DNA of 33,660 bases from Aeromicrobium sp. Root495 (lineage in GTDB: Bacteria; Actinomycetota; Actinomycetes; Propionibacteriales; Nocardioidaceae), in contig NZ_LMFJ01000001.1 in NCBI RefSeq assembly GCF_001426755.1, positions 619,377 to 653,036 of the forward strand, written 5' to 3'. Position 1 is the stretch's first letter. Every line of letters begins with the position of its first letter. The translations under genes were made by a program, and so were the position numbers. Below the pieces are notes generated by a model. The model was given only the letters and a program-made list of their open reading frames with translations, was not told the DNA's origin and did no database searches. Of this stretch, positions 26,657-33,608 are shown piece by piece.

Positions 26657-26695
26657 CGACAGGCTCAGGGAGCGACTCGCTCCTTGAGCCTGTCG
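26657..26695. terminator. Long palindrome acting as bidirectional terminator
   Basis: Two 19-base arms (26657-26675 and 26677-26695) are complementary with one G-T pair, lying between convergent genes. The arms contain CGACAGGCTCA / TGAGCCTGTCG, a motif often seen as a repetitive intergenic palindrome in GC-rich bacteria. Confidence 0.75.
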
Positions 26696-26702
26696 GAGGC
26701 CA

Positions 26703-28199
26703 TCAGCCGACCAGCAGGTTCGCCACCGACGGGACGATGATGTCGGGCGAGACCGACGCGCCGTCGAGGGCGTCGCGCTGCGTCTCGCCGCTCAGCACCG
26801 CGGCCGAGCGCACGCCGGCGTTCTTGGCGAGCGTCACGTCGGTGTAGAGGCGGTCGCCCACCACGAGCACCTCGTCGGGCGAGTACTCGGTGATGAGGTG
26901 CGTGATCATCTCGCGCTGCGGCTTGCCGAAGACGTGCACCGGCTTCTTGCCCACGGTGGCCTCGAGCATCTGCAGCAGGGCGCCGATGTCGGGGATGGGT
27001 CCGTCCTCCGACGGGCACCAGACGTCGGGGTGCGTGGCGAGGATGTCGGCGCCGCGGTTGAGGTTGCGGCACGCCGTGCGGAGCTTGGCGTAGTCGAGCT
27101 CGGTGTCGTAGCCCACCACGACGTACTCGGCGTCGTCCTCGACGACCGGCAGCCCCAGCTCCTCGAGCGAGGCCTTGAGCGCCCGCGTGCCCAGCACGTA
27201 GACGCCGCGGGTCTTGCGGCTCAGCAGGAAGCTCGCGAGGCCGTCGGTGGACAGCACGATCTCCTCGACCGTGGCGGTGATGCCGATGCCGGCCAGCTTG
27301 GTGACGTAGTCGCTCTTGGCCCGCGAGGAGTTGTTGGACAGGAAGTAGATCTTGATGCCGCGGGCCCGGGCGCGCTCCACGAACTCGGCTCCGCCGGGAA
27401 TGGGGGCGTCGCCGGTCACGAGTGTGCCGTCGATGTCGATGAACGCGACCTTGATGCCCTCGAGCTCGGTGCCGAGCTCGGAGAACAGCATGTCGGCGAT
27501 GGCGAGGTCGACGTAGTTGTCGACCTCGACCCAGCGGGCGCCGGCGATGTCGAGCGGCTGCATGGGCAGGTCGCCGGACTTGATGAGCGTCTGCAGGGCC
27601 ACCTCGGTCCAGTCCTTGAGGGACTTGCGGACCTCGATGACATCGACGACGTGCGCCATCAGCGCCGCTGCGGACTCGACCGAGAACTTGTAGTGGTCGA
27701 TGGAGTTGCCGTACGCGACGTCCTCGGTGATGGTCTTCGCGATGTCGGTGACGCGCTCGCCGTCGTCGGTGAGCGTGATCTTCATGGACTCCTCGTCGAA
27801 CTGGCCGGAGTCGACCGCGATGAGGTCGCCCCGCGGGTCCTGGACCAGGCGCGCCACGATGTCGTCGTCGACCGCGAGGTCGGCGTTGTTGAGCACGAAG
27901 GGCGTGTCGCGCAGCAGCTCGCGGCACAGGTAGAGCGAGTACATGTTGTTGGTCGACTCGAAGTCGACGTTCTCGACGAGCCGGATCGTCAGGTCGTCGA
28001 TGTGCCGGACGTGGTTCTCGATCGCGGCGGCCTCGTAGCCCGTGACGATGACGACCTCGCCGATGCCGGCCGCTCGGTACGCGTCGAGCTGGTAGTCGAG
28101 CAACGGCTTGCCGTTCACCTCGACGAGACACTTCGGCTTGTTGGACGTCAGCGGTCGGAGCCTGGAACCCACGCCTGCCGCAAGGACAACACCCTTCAT
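26703..28199 (-). CDS. Fusion: sugar/alcohol-phosphate nucleotidyltransferase + HAD-IIA (NagD-like) phosphatase
   Basis: A 498-aa two-domain protein. Residues 1 to about 240 form a nucleotidyltransferase of the LicC/RfbA type (KGVVLAAGVGSRLRPLTSNK, then PKCLVEVNGKPLLDYQLDAY; ends with ARWVEVDNYVDLAIAD). Residues about 250-498 form a HAD type IIA phosphatase: nucleophile D255 and D257 in FIDIDGTL, the FLSNNSSRAKSDY loop, the HVFGKPQREM lysine, and VVGDRLYTDVTLAKNAG. Both active sites look intact. The ATG at 28199 fits the conserved start, with GAGAGG upstream. It is divergent from a CDP-glycerol-type polymerase, so it probably makes a CDP-linked polyol or alcohol phosphate. The exact substrate order is inference. 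Confidence 0.9.
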   Translation of the reverse strand: MKGVVLAAGVGSRLRPLTSNKPKCLVEVNGKPLLDYQLDAYRAAGIGEVVIVTGYEAAAIENHVRHIDDLTIRLVENVDFESTNNMYSLYLCRELLRDTPFVLNNADLAVDDDIVARLVQDPRGDLIAVDSGQFDEESMKITLTDDGERVTDIAKTITEDVAYGNSIDHYKFSVESAAALMAHVVDVIEVRKSLKDWTEVALQTLIKSGDLPMQPLDIAGARWVEVDNYVDLAIADMLFSELGTELEGIKVAFIDIDGTLVTGDAPIPGGAEFVERARARGIKIYFLSNNSSRAKSDYVTKLAGIGITATVEEIVLSTDGLASFLLSRKTRGVYVLGTRALKASLEELGLPVVEDDAEYVVVGYDTELDYAKLRTACRNLNRGADILATHPDVWCPSEDGPIPDIGALLQMLEATVGKKPVHVFGKPQREMITHLITEYSPDEVLVVGDRLYTDVTLAKNAGVRSAAVLSGETQRDALDGASVSPDIIVPSVANLLVG

Positions 28200-28281
28200 T
28201 GAGGGCCTCTCGGATCGTCTGTCAGGACTGCGAGACGGTAACACGCGAGGCATGGTCGACCGGGGGTCGGCGCGGGGCCAG

Positions 28282-28296
28282 TAGACTCCTGCGGTG
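28282..28296 (+). promoter_or_regulatory. Possible -10 element with leaderless GTG start
   Basis: TAGACT (28282-28287) lies 6 bases before the GTG start at 28294, and no Shine-Dalgarno is visible, so the transcript may begin at the start codon. No clear -35 is visible. Confidence 0.35.
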
Positions 28297-30012
28297 CCTG
28301 TCCCGTCTGCTCTGAGCGAGTTCCGCGCCACGGTCCTGCGACGGACCAGGGCCCTGCCCCGCCTCGTCAAGATCGTCGTGCTCCTCCTCGTGCTCGGCGC
28401 CGTCGGCTTCGCCGCGGTGCCCCACGTCGTCAGCGGCGCGATCGTGCTGGCGGTCGCCGTCGTGGGCTCGCTCGTCCTGATGCGGGCGGGCGAGGAGCTG
28501 ACCGACTGGACCAGCATCGTGCTCCGGGTCACCACCGCGTTCGTCGCGCTCGTGTCGCTCGTCGGGGCGCTGGTGCGGGGCGACGCCGCCGTGGCCGCGC
28601 TGCTGGCCGGGCTCCTGGTGGCCGCCACCGCGCTGCTCGCCACGCGTCGCGCCGACACCACGATCTTCGCGTACGGCCTGGACGGCGTCCCCGACGGCAA
28701 GCCCCGTCAGCCCTTCTTCCGATCCACGTGGCTCTCGGTGGCCCAGGCCACGGCTGCGGCGTCGGTCCCGCTCCTCACCCGGGTGGACGACGAGGCCGTG
28801 GCCGCCGTCGTCGGCCTCGTGATCCTTCTGCTGGTCGCGCTCGCCGCCGTGCCCACGCTCGTCCTCGATCTCAGGCGCGAGCGGATCCTCCGCGCCGTCC
28901 GTGCCCGCGGGACCCGCTCGCTCCTCGCGTACTGCGGCAAGTCGGGCGCACCGTCGCAGCTGGCCATGTGGGAGCCGTACCTCCTGGAGGCCGACGCCAA
29001 GCCGGTGGTCGTCAACCTGCAGCGGCGCTACGCCTCGCTCATCATCAAGCGCGCCGGCCTGCACTCGCCGTTCGTCCAGCTGAGCCGCACCGGAGTGCGC
29101 CACGACGTGAGCCGGCTCGTGAGCCGCCGCGTCAAGATCGTGTTCTACGTCCAGAACGCTCGGCAGAACGAGACCTTCTGGCGCTTCAAGCGGGCCACGC
29201 ACGTGTGGCTCCACCACGGCGACACCGACAAGCCGGGCAACTACCACCCGCGCCACGTGATGTACGACAAGCTCATCGTCGCCGGACCCGCTGCCATCGA
29301 CCGCTACGCCAAGCACGGCGTCGACATGCCGCGCGAGAAGTTCGTGCCCATCGGCCGTCCGCAGAACTGGACCATCCAGAAGCCCGAGCGACCCATCCGC
29401 GAGATCGAGCGGCCCACCGTCATGTATGCGCCCACGTGGCAGGGACTCGACGGCGAGGCCGACTTCTCGTCGCTGGCCCTCGGCCCCACGATCGTGAAGC
29501 GACTGCTGGAGCGCGACGTCGAGGTCATCTTCCGGGCCCATCCCCTCAGCTACCGCTGGTCCGAGCGCCGCGAGCACATCAAGGCCATCCACGAGATCCT
29601 GCGCGAGGACCGCGAGCGCACGGGCCGTCTCCACCGCTGGGGTCCCAAGGTGGAGCGCGGCCTCACGGTCGCCGAGTGCGCCAACCGGGCCGACGCCCTC
29701 ATCTCCGACCTGTGCGGCGTGGCGTCGGACTTCCTGATGTCGGAGAAGCCCTACGCCATCGTGGCCACGAAGGACTCCGTCGAGGACTTCCGGGAGAAGT
29801 ACCGCTTCACCCAGACGGGCTACGTCATCCGCGGCGACCTCGGCAACCTCGACGAGGTCTTCGACGACCTCCTCGTGAACGACCCGTTCGAGCCCGAGCG
29901 TCCCGCCACGCGGCGGTACGTGCTGGGCGACCTCGAGGGCGAGGCCCTCCGTGACGGCTTCACGCACTTCGTGCAGGATCTTCTCGCCCCCTCCACCCCC
30001 TCAGGAAGGTGA
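28294..30012 (+). CDS. Membrane-anchored CDP-glycerol glycerophosphotransferase family protein
   Basis: A 572-aa protein. The N-terminal 190 residues hold about five hydrophobic helices (for example LVKIVVLLLVLGAVGFAAVP, IVLAVAVVGSLVLM, TTAFVALVSLVGALV, VVGLVILLLVALAAVPTLVL). The rest is a TagB/TagF-type GT-B transferase: LHHGDTDKPGNYHPRHVMYD (H307, H308 matching the WHG site), VMYAPTWQG, EVIFRAHPLSYRW (H416 in R-x-H-P) and ADALISDLCGVASDFL. The family moves glycerol-phosphate or related polyol-phosphate units from CDP-activated donors to wall teichoic acid-like polymers. Most family members are only peripheral; the multi-helix N-terminus is unusual. It diverges from the nucleotidyltransferase-HAD fusion, the probable donor-making enzyme. 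Confidence 0.9.
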   Translation: MPVPSALSEFRATVLRRTRALPRLVKIVVLLLVLGAVGFAAVPHVVSGAIVLAVAVVGSLVLMRAGEELTDWTSIVLRVTTAFVALVSLVGALVRGDAAVAALLAGLLVAATALLATRRADTTIFAYGLDGVPDGKPRQPFFRSTWLSVAQATAAASVPLLTRVDDEAVAAVVGLVILLLVALAAVPTLVLDLRRERILRAVRARGTRSLLAYCGKSGAPSQLAMWEPYLLEADAKPVVVNLQRRYASLIIKRAGLHSPFVQLSRTGVRHDVSRLVSRRVKIVFYVQNARQNETFWRFKRATHVWLHHGDTDKPGNYHPRHVMYDKLIVAGPAAIDRYAKHGVDMPREKFVPIGRPQNWTIQKPERPIREIERPTVMYAPTWQGLDGEADFSSLALGPTIVKRLLERDVEVIFRAHPLSYRWSERREHIKAIHEILREDRERTGRLHRWGPKVERGLTVAECANRADALISDLCGVASDFLMSEKPYAIVATKDSVEDFREKYRFTQTGYVIRGDLGNLDEVFDDLLVNDPFEPERPATRRYVLGDLEGEALRDGFTHFVQDLLAPSTPSGR

Positions 30013-30015
30013 CGC

Positions 30016-30474
30016 ATGCGCGTCCACATCGCCGCTGACCACGCCGGCTTCGAGCTCAAGGCCCATCTCGTCGAGTGGCTCACCGGCCAAGGTCACGAGC
30101 CCGTCGACCATGGGGCCCACGCCTACGACGCCGACGACGACTACCCGCCGTTCTGCGTCGACGCGGCCCAGGCGGCCGTCGACGACCCCGAGTCCCTGGC
30201 CATCGTCATCGGCGGCTCGGGCAACGGCGAGCAGATCGCGGCCAACAAGGTGAAGGGCGCTCGCGCCGCGCTCGCCTGGAGCGTCGAGACCGCCCAGCTC
30301 GCGCGTCAGCACAACAACGCCCAGATCGTCTCGGTCGGCGCGCGCATGCACTCCACCGACGAGGTCGAGGCCATCATCGAGGCCTTCCTCTCCACCGCGT
30401 GGAGCGGGCTCGACCGGCACCAGCGCCGGATCGACCTCCTCGCGCGGTACGAGGACACCGGCACCTTTGCCTGA
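30016..30474 (+). CDS. rpiB: Ribose-5-phosphate isomerase B
   Basis: A 152-aa RpiB/LacAB enzyme interconverting ribose-5-phosphate and ribulose-5-phosphate in the pentose phosphate pathway. Visible signatures are HIAADHAGFELK (D8, H9), GGSGNGEQIAANKVKGARAAL and ARQHNNAQIVSVGAR. Position E72 in GGSGNGEQ carries Glu where E. coli RpiB has the catalytic Cys, which is the mycobacterial type. AGGAAGG lies before the ATG, 3 bases after the transferase stop, so it may be co-transcribed with it. Its stop codon overlaps the start of the nei gene. Confidence 0.96.
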   Translation: MRVHIAADHAGFELKAHLVEWLTGQGHEPVDHGAHAYDADDDYPPFCVDAAQAAVDDPESLAIVIGGSGNGEQIAANKVKGARAALAWSVETAQLARQHNNAQIVSVGARMHSTDEVEAIIEAFLSTAWSGLDRHQRRIDLLARYEDTGTFA

Positions 30475-31279
30475 GGGACACACCCTCCACCGCCTGGCCG
30501 GAGAGCTCACCGAGGCGTTCGGGGGGCGGGTCGTCGCGTCGTCGTCGCCCCAGGGGCGGTTCGACGCCGGGGCGGCCCGGCTCGACGGCCGGGTCCTGCT
30601 CGAGGCCACGGCGCGGGGCAAGCACGTCCTGGTCGCGTTCGAGGGGCTCGCCGACCAGGTGCACGTCCACCTGGGCCTGTTCGGCGGCTGGCAGCTGGGG
30701 CCCGGCGACACGGCCGTCCGGGGTCAGGTGCGCTGGCGTCTGCAGACCGAGGACCGCGTCGCCGACCTCCGCGGGCCCACGGCGTGCGCGCTGCTGGGGC
30801 CGCCCGAGGTGGACGCGCTGCTGGCGCGGCTCGGGCCCGACCCGCTCGTGCCGGGCACCGACCCCGAGCCGGCGTGGCTCCGCATCGCCGGCTCGCGCAC
30901 GAGCATCGCGGCGCTGCTCATGGACCAGTCGGTCGTGGCCGGTGTCGGCAACGTCTACCGCGCCGAGGTGCTGTTCCGGCACGGCGTGGACCCGACGACA
31001 CCAGGACGTGAGCTCTCCCGCACCACCTGGGACGCGCTGTGGGACGACCTCGTGGTGCTCATGCGCGAGGGCGTCCGGACGGGTCGTATCGACACCGTGC
31101 GGCCCGAGCACGAGCCCGGAGCGATGGGACGTCCGGCCCGCCGCGACGACCACGGGGGAGAGGTCTACGTGTACCGGCGTGACGGTCGACCCTGCCTCGT
31201 GTGCGGCTCATCGGTGCAGAAGGCAACGGTCGCCGCGCGGAACCTCTTCTGGTGCCCCACCTGCCAGCGCGGCCGATAG
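30467..31279 (+). CDS. nei: DNA glycosylase/AP lyase, Nei/Fpg family
   Basis: A 270-aa base-excision repair enzyme removing oxidised bases and cleaving the resulting abasic site. The mature N-terminus P2-E3 (MPEGHTLHRLAG) supplies the nucleophilic proline and catalytic Glu; H5 follows as in endonuclease VIII types. The helix-two-turn-helix region is SRTSIAALLMDQSVVAGVGNVYRAEVLF. The C-terminal zinc finger has CLVCG and CPTC. The start is a TTG at 30467, needed to give the obligatory M-P-E N-terminus and overlapping the rpiB stop by 8 bases. The mycobacterial counterpart is Rv2464c beside rpiB. Confidence 0.95.
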   Translation: MPEGHTLHRLAGELTEAFGGRVVASSSPQGRFDAGAARLDGRVLLEATARGKHVLVAFEGLADQVHVHLGLFGGWQLGPGDTAVRGQVRWRLQTEDRVADLRGPTACALLGPPEVDALLARLGPDPLVPGTDPEPAWLRIAGSRTSIAALLMDQSVVAGVGNVYRAEVLFRHGVDPTTPGRELSRTTWDALWDDLVVLMREGVRTGRIDTVRPEHEPGAMGRPARRDDHGGEVYVYRRDGRPCLVCGSSVQKATVAARNLFWCPTCQRGR

Positions 31280-31288
31280 GATCTGGGG

Positions 31289-32401
31289 ATGAAGTCCCTG
31301 GTCGAGCGGGTGCTGCCGAGCGTGTGGCGCTGGGTCGGCGACCGTGTCATCCGGTGGCGCACCGGCACCAGCGAGGGTCAGCTGGTCGTCCTCTCGGTCC
31401 TGCTGGTGTTGAGCGTCGGTCTCCTGACAGGCTCGCTCGTGAAGTACATGGCCTTCCCGGCCTCCACCTTCGTCGTGCCGATGCTGCTGGGCTCGCTCAC
31501 CCTGCGCTACAAGCCGTTGCTCACGCTCGTGCTCGTCGACATGGTCTTCCTCGCCGTCTCGGTCACCCACGAGTCCGTCAAGAACGGCATGTCGCTCGGG
31601 CGGGTCAGCACCCTGCTCACCATGGCGATCATCGTGGCGATCTTCCTGTTCGAGGCCTCGCGGCGCCGAACGGGTCTGCCCGGCCCCGTCGGTGAGGCGA
31701 TGCTCGTCGACCTCAACGACCGCCTGCAGAAGCAGGGCGTCGTCCCGCCGCTGCCCGACGGCTGGCGCTCGCAGTCCGCCATGCGCTCGGCCGGAGGAGC
31801 GCGGTTCGCCGGCGACTTCCTCGTGGCCAACCTCAGCAGCGACCGCCACCAGCTGGAGATGGTGCTGGTCGACGTCTGCGGCAAGGGCGTGGCCGCCGGT
31901 ACACAGTCCCTGCAGCTCTCCGGCGCCCTGGGCGGCCTGATCGGCTCGCTCCCGCCGCTCGGCCTCTTCGCCTCGGCCAACGACTACCTCCTGCGCCAGG
32001 ACTGGGAGGAGGGCTTCGCCACCGCCGTGCACGTCCTGCTGCACCTCGACACCGGCGAGTACTCCATCATCAGCGCCGGGCACCCGCCCGTGCTGCGCTG
32101 GTCGGCCGTCGACGAGGAGTGGACCGCCGACGAGGCCCGCGGCGTGGCGCTGGGCATCATGCCCCGTCCGGAGTTCCACCAGACCGTCGGCCGCCTCGAG
32201 GCCGGCGACGCGCTGCTCTTCTACACCGACGGCGTCGTCGAGACCCGGCAGCAGAGCGTGGGCGAAGGTGTCGAGTGGCTGCGCGGCGCTGCCGTCGACG
32301 TCGCCAAGTCGCAGTTCGCCGACGCGGCGCGCAAGATCCTCGACCGCGTCCCGGTCCACGACGACGACCGGGCCGTCCTCGTGCTCGACCGCAAGTCCTA
32401 G
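31289..32401 (+). CDS. Membrane PP2C-type (SpoIIE/RsbU) serine phosphatase
   Basis: A 370-aa protein with three to four N-terminal membrane helices (VVLSVLLVLSVGLLTGSLV, FVVPMLLGSLTL, LLTLVLVDMVFLAVSV, TLLTMAIIVAIFLF) within residues 30-125. A SpoIIE/PP2C domain (about 150-368) follows. Metal-binding Asp motifs are visible in GGARFAGDFLVAN, VLVDVCGKGVAAG, ALLFYTDGVVETR and VHDDDRAVLVL, and ISAGHPPVLRW is also conserved. Such phosphatases typically dephosphorylate anti-anti-sigma factors in partner-switching stress signalling. No anti-sigma or STAS partner lies here, so the target is unknown. It starts 9 bases after nei and ends 4 bases from a convergent SDR stop. Confidence 0.92.
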   Translation: MKSLVERVLPSVWRWVGDRVIRWRTGTSEGQLVVLSVLLVLSVGLLTGSLVKYMAFPASTFVVPMLLGSLTLRYKPLLTLVLVDMVFLAVSVTHESVKNGMSLGRVSTLLTMAIIVAIFLFEASRRRTGLPGPVGEAMLVDLNDRLQKQGVVPPLPDGWRSQSAMRSAGGARFAGDFLVANLSSDRHQLEMVLVDVCGKGVAAGTQSLQLSGALGGLIGSLPPLGLFASANDYLLRQDWEEGFATAVHVLLHLDTGEYSIISAGHPPVLRWSAVDEEWTADEARGVALGIMPRPEFHQTVGRLEAGDALLFYTDGVVETRQQSVGEGVEWLRGAAVDVAKSQFADAARKILDRVPVHDDDRAVLVLDRKS

Positions 32402-32405
32402 CCCA

Positions 32406-33236
32406 CTACTCCGGCTGGGGGAACTGGGCGCGCATCGCGAGGTCCCAGCCGCGGTCTCCGAGCAGCCGGCGCCCTGTGATGGAGAGTCCGGCCGACGGCG
32501 TCACGAGGTAGCGCGGCCGGGGGTTCTTGGCGTCGAGGGCCTTCTCGATCACCTTAGCCACGGCGTCGGGGCCCCCGCCGAGCCGCACGAGCGGGCCGCG
32601 GTAGGCCTCCTGCGTCGCAGTGCGGACCGCTGCGTTGAACCCGGCGTAGGGACTGTCGTCGTCGGTCTTCATCGTGGCGGTGGCGGCCTGCTCGAAGTTG
32701 GTGGTGATGAGCCCCGGCTCCACCAGCACGACGTCGACGCCGAAGCCTTTCACCTCGAACCGCAGCGCGTCCGAGAAGGCCTCCACGGCGTACTTGGACG
32801 CGTGGTAGGCCCCGGCACCCGGGAAGGTGAGCCGGCCGCCCATCGACGAGATGTTCACGATGCGTCCCCTGCCGTGCGCCCGCATGCCCGGGAGCACCAT
32901 CTGGCTGAGTCGGACCAGGCCGAAGACGTTGGTCTCGAACTCCTTCCGGACGTCGTCGAGGTCGAGGGTCTCCACGGCCCCCGACAGCGAGTAGCCGGCG
33001 TTGTTGACGAGGGCGTCGATCCGTCCGGCGTCCCCCAGGATCGCGTCGACCGCGGACTGCATGCTGTCCTCGCTCGTGACGTCGAGGGCGTGCACGTGGC
33101 ACCCCGCCGCGGCGAGGTCCTCGAGCGTCTCGGGCCTGCGAGCGGTGGCGTGGACGGTCCAGCCAGCCTTCACGAGGCGGGCCGCAGTGGCCTCCCCGAT
33201 GCCGGAGGAGCAGCCGGTGATCAGAACGGAGCGCAT
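32406..33236 (-). CDS. SDR-family oxidoreductase
   Basis: A 276-aa classical SDR: LITGCSSGIGEATAARLVKAG (cofactor site), LVNNAGYSLSGAVETLDLDDV, NISSMGGRLTFPGAGAYHAS with Y144 and K148, and the VLVEPGLITTNF loop. This resembles the group of retinol/17-beta-hydroxysteroid dehydrogenase-like bacterial SDRs (TGCSSGIG type), with a C-terminal extension of about 60 residues. The substrate is unknown. It stands alone: convergent to the phosphatase gene and followed upstream by the repeat region at 33237-33453. No clear Shine-Dalgarno is visible before the ATG. Confidence 0.9.
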   Translation of the reverse strand: MRSVLITGCSSGIGEATAARLVKAGWTVHATARRPETLEDLAAAGCHVHALDVTSEDSMQSAVDAILGDAGRIDALVNNAGYSLSGAVETLDLDDVRKEFETNVFGLVRLSQMVLPGMRAHGRGRIVNISSMGGRLTFPGAGAYHASKYAVEAFSDALRFEVKGFGVDVVLVEPGLITTNFEQAATATMKTDDDSPYAGFNAAVRTATQEAYRGPLVRLGGGPDAVAKVIEKALDAKNPRPRYLVTPSAGLSITGRRLLGDRGWDLAMRAQFPQPE

Positions 33237-33257
33237 GGCTGATGATGGCCGATTTCC

Positions 33258-33415
33258 GTCGCCAGCGGCACCCCTCTCGGACGAGTGATGATGCTTTGGG
33301 GTTGCTGGGGCGACCTGAAAGCCTCATTCCTCGTCGGTCGCCAGCGGCTGGCGACGAGCGATGATGCCTTCGGGCTGTCAGGGCAACCGCAATGCCTCAT
33401 CGCTGGTCGGTCGGG
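33258..33415. repeat. Two tandem REP-like units with imperfect hairpins
   Basis: Two related units begin with GTCGCCAGCGGC (33258 and 33337) and contain GACGAGyGATGATGC. Each holds an imperfect 40-base hairpin starting ATGATGC and ending GCCTCAT (33288-33327 and 33361-33400; 73-base spacing). Perfect 9-base arms GTCGCCAGC/GCTGGCGAC flank one base at 33337-33355. A degenerate GATGATGGCC at 33241 may be a third fragment. There is no coding potential; short open frames here just follow the repeats. Confidence 0.65.
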
Positions 33416-33434
33416 GCCGTGTGGCATCATGGAC

Positions 33435-33452
33435 GCGCTGCTTCGGCAGCGC
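33435..33452 (+). other. TTCG-tetraloop hairpin directly before the tRNA gene
   Basis: GCGCTGC-TTCG-GCAGCGC is a perfect 7-bp stem with a UUCG loop in RNA, ending one base before the tRNA 5' end. It may be part of the tRNA precursor leader. Function is unknown. Confidence 0.6.
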
Positions 33453-33453
33453 T

Positions 33454-33527
33454 GCGGACGTAGCTCAATTGGTTAGAGTCTCTGCCTTCCAAGCAGAATG
33501 TTGCGAGTTCGAGTCTCGTCGTCCGCT
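33454..33527 (+). tRNA. tRNA-Gly (anticodon TCC)
   Basis: A 74-base cloverleaf. The acceptor is GCGGACG (33454-33460) with CGTCCGC (33520-33526) and discriminator T. The D stem is GCTC/GAGT. The anticodon stem TCTGC/GCAGA encloses the loop CTTCCAA with anticodon TCC at 33488-33490. The T arm is GCGAG-TTCGAGT-CTCGT. CCA is not encoded. It reads GGA codons, which are rare in this GC-rich window. Confidence 0.95.
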
Positions 33528-33567
33528 CTCTTCACGGCGAAGCCGTCTGCCACGCGGACGGTGAGAC
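33516..33567 (+). repeat. Direct repeat, copy 1 (tRNA-Gly 3' end plus flank)
   Basis: 52 bases identical to 33609-33660 except one position (T/C near the end). The copy starts inside the tRNA T-arm, includes the acceptor 3' strand, and continues into a nested hairpin in which GTCCGC and GCGGAC enclose ACGGC-GAA-GCCGT. Confidence 0.85.
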
Positions 33568-33608
33568 TCATGGGCCCCACCGTCCCGCCGGAGGCGGCGT
33601 TCGAGGGA

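Noticed and set aside
33258..33415. Possible CRISPR array
   Set aside because: Only two degenerate, hairpin-forming units without uniform repeats or distinct spacers, and no cas genes nearby.
33221..33564. Short open frames in the repeat/tRNA region on both strands
   Set aside because: They resemble each other only because they cross the same DNA repeats, and one runs through the tRNA gene.
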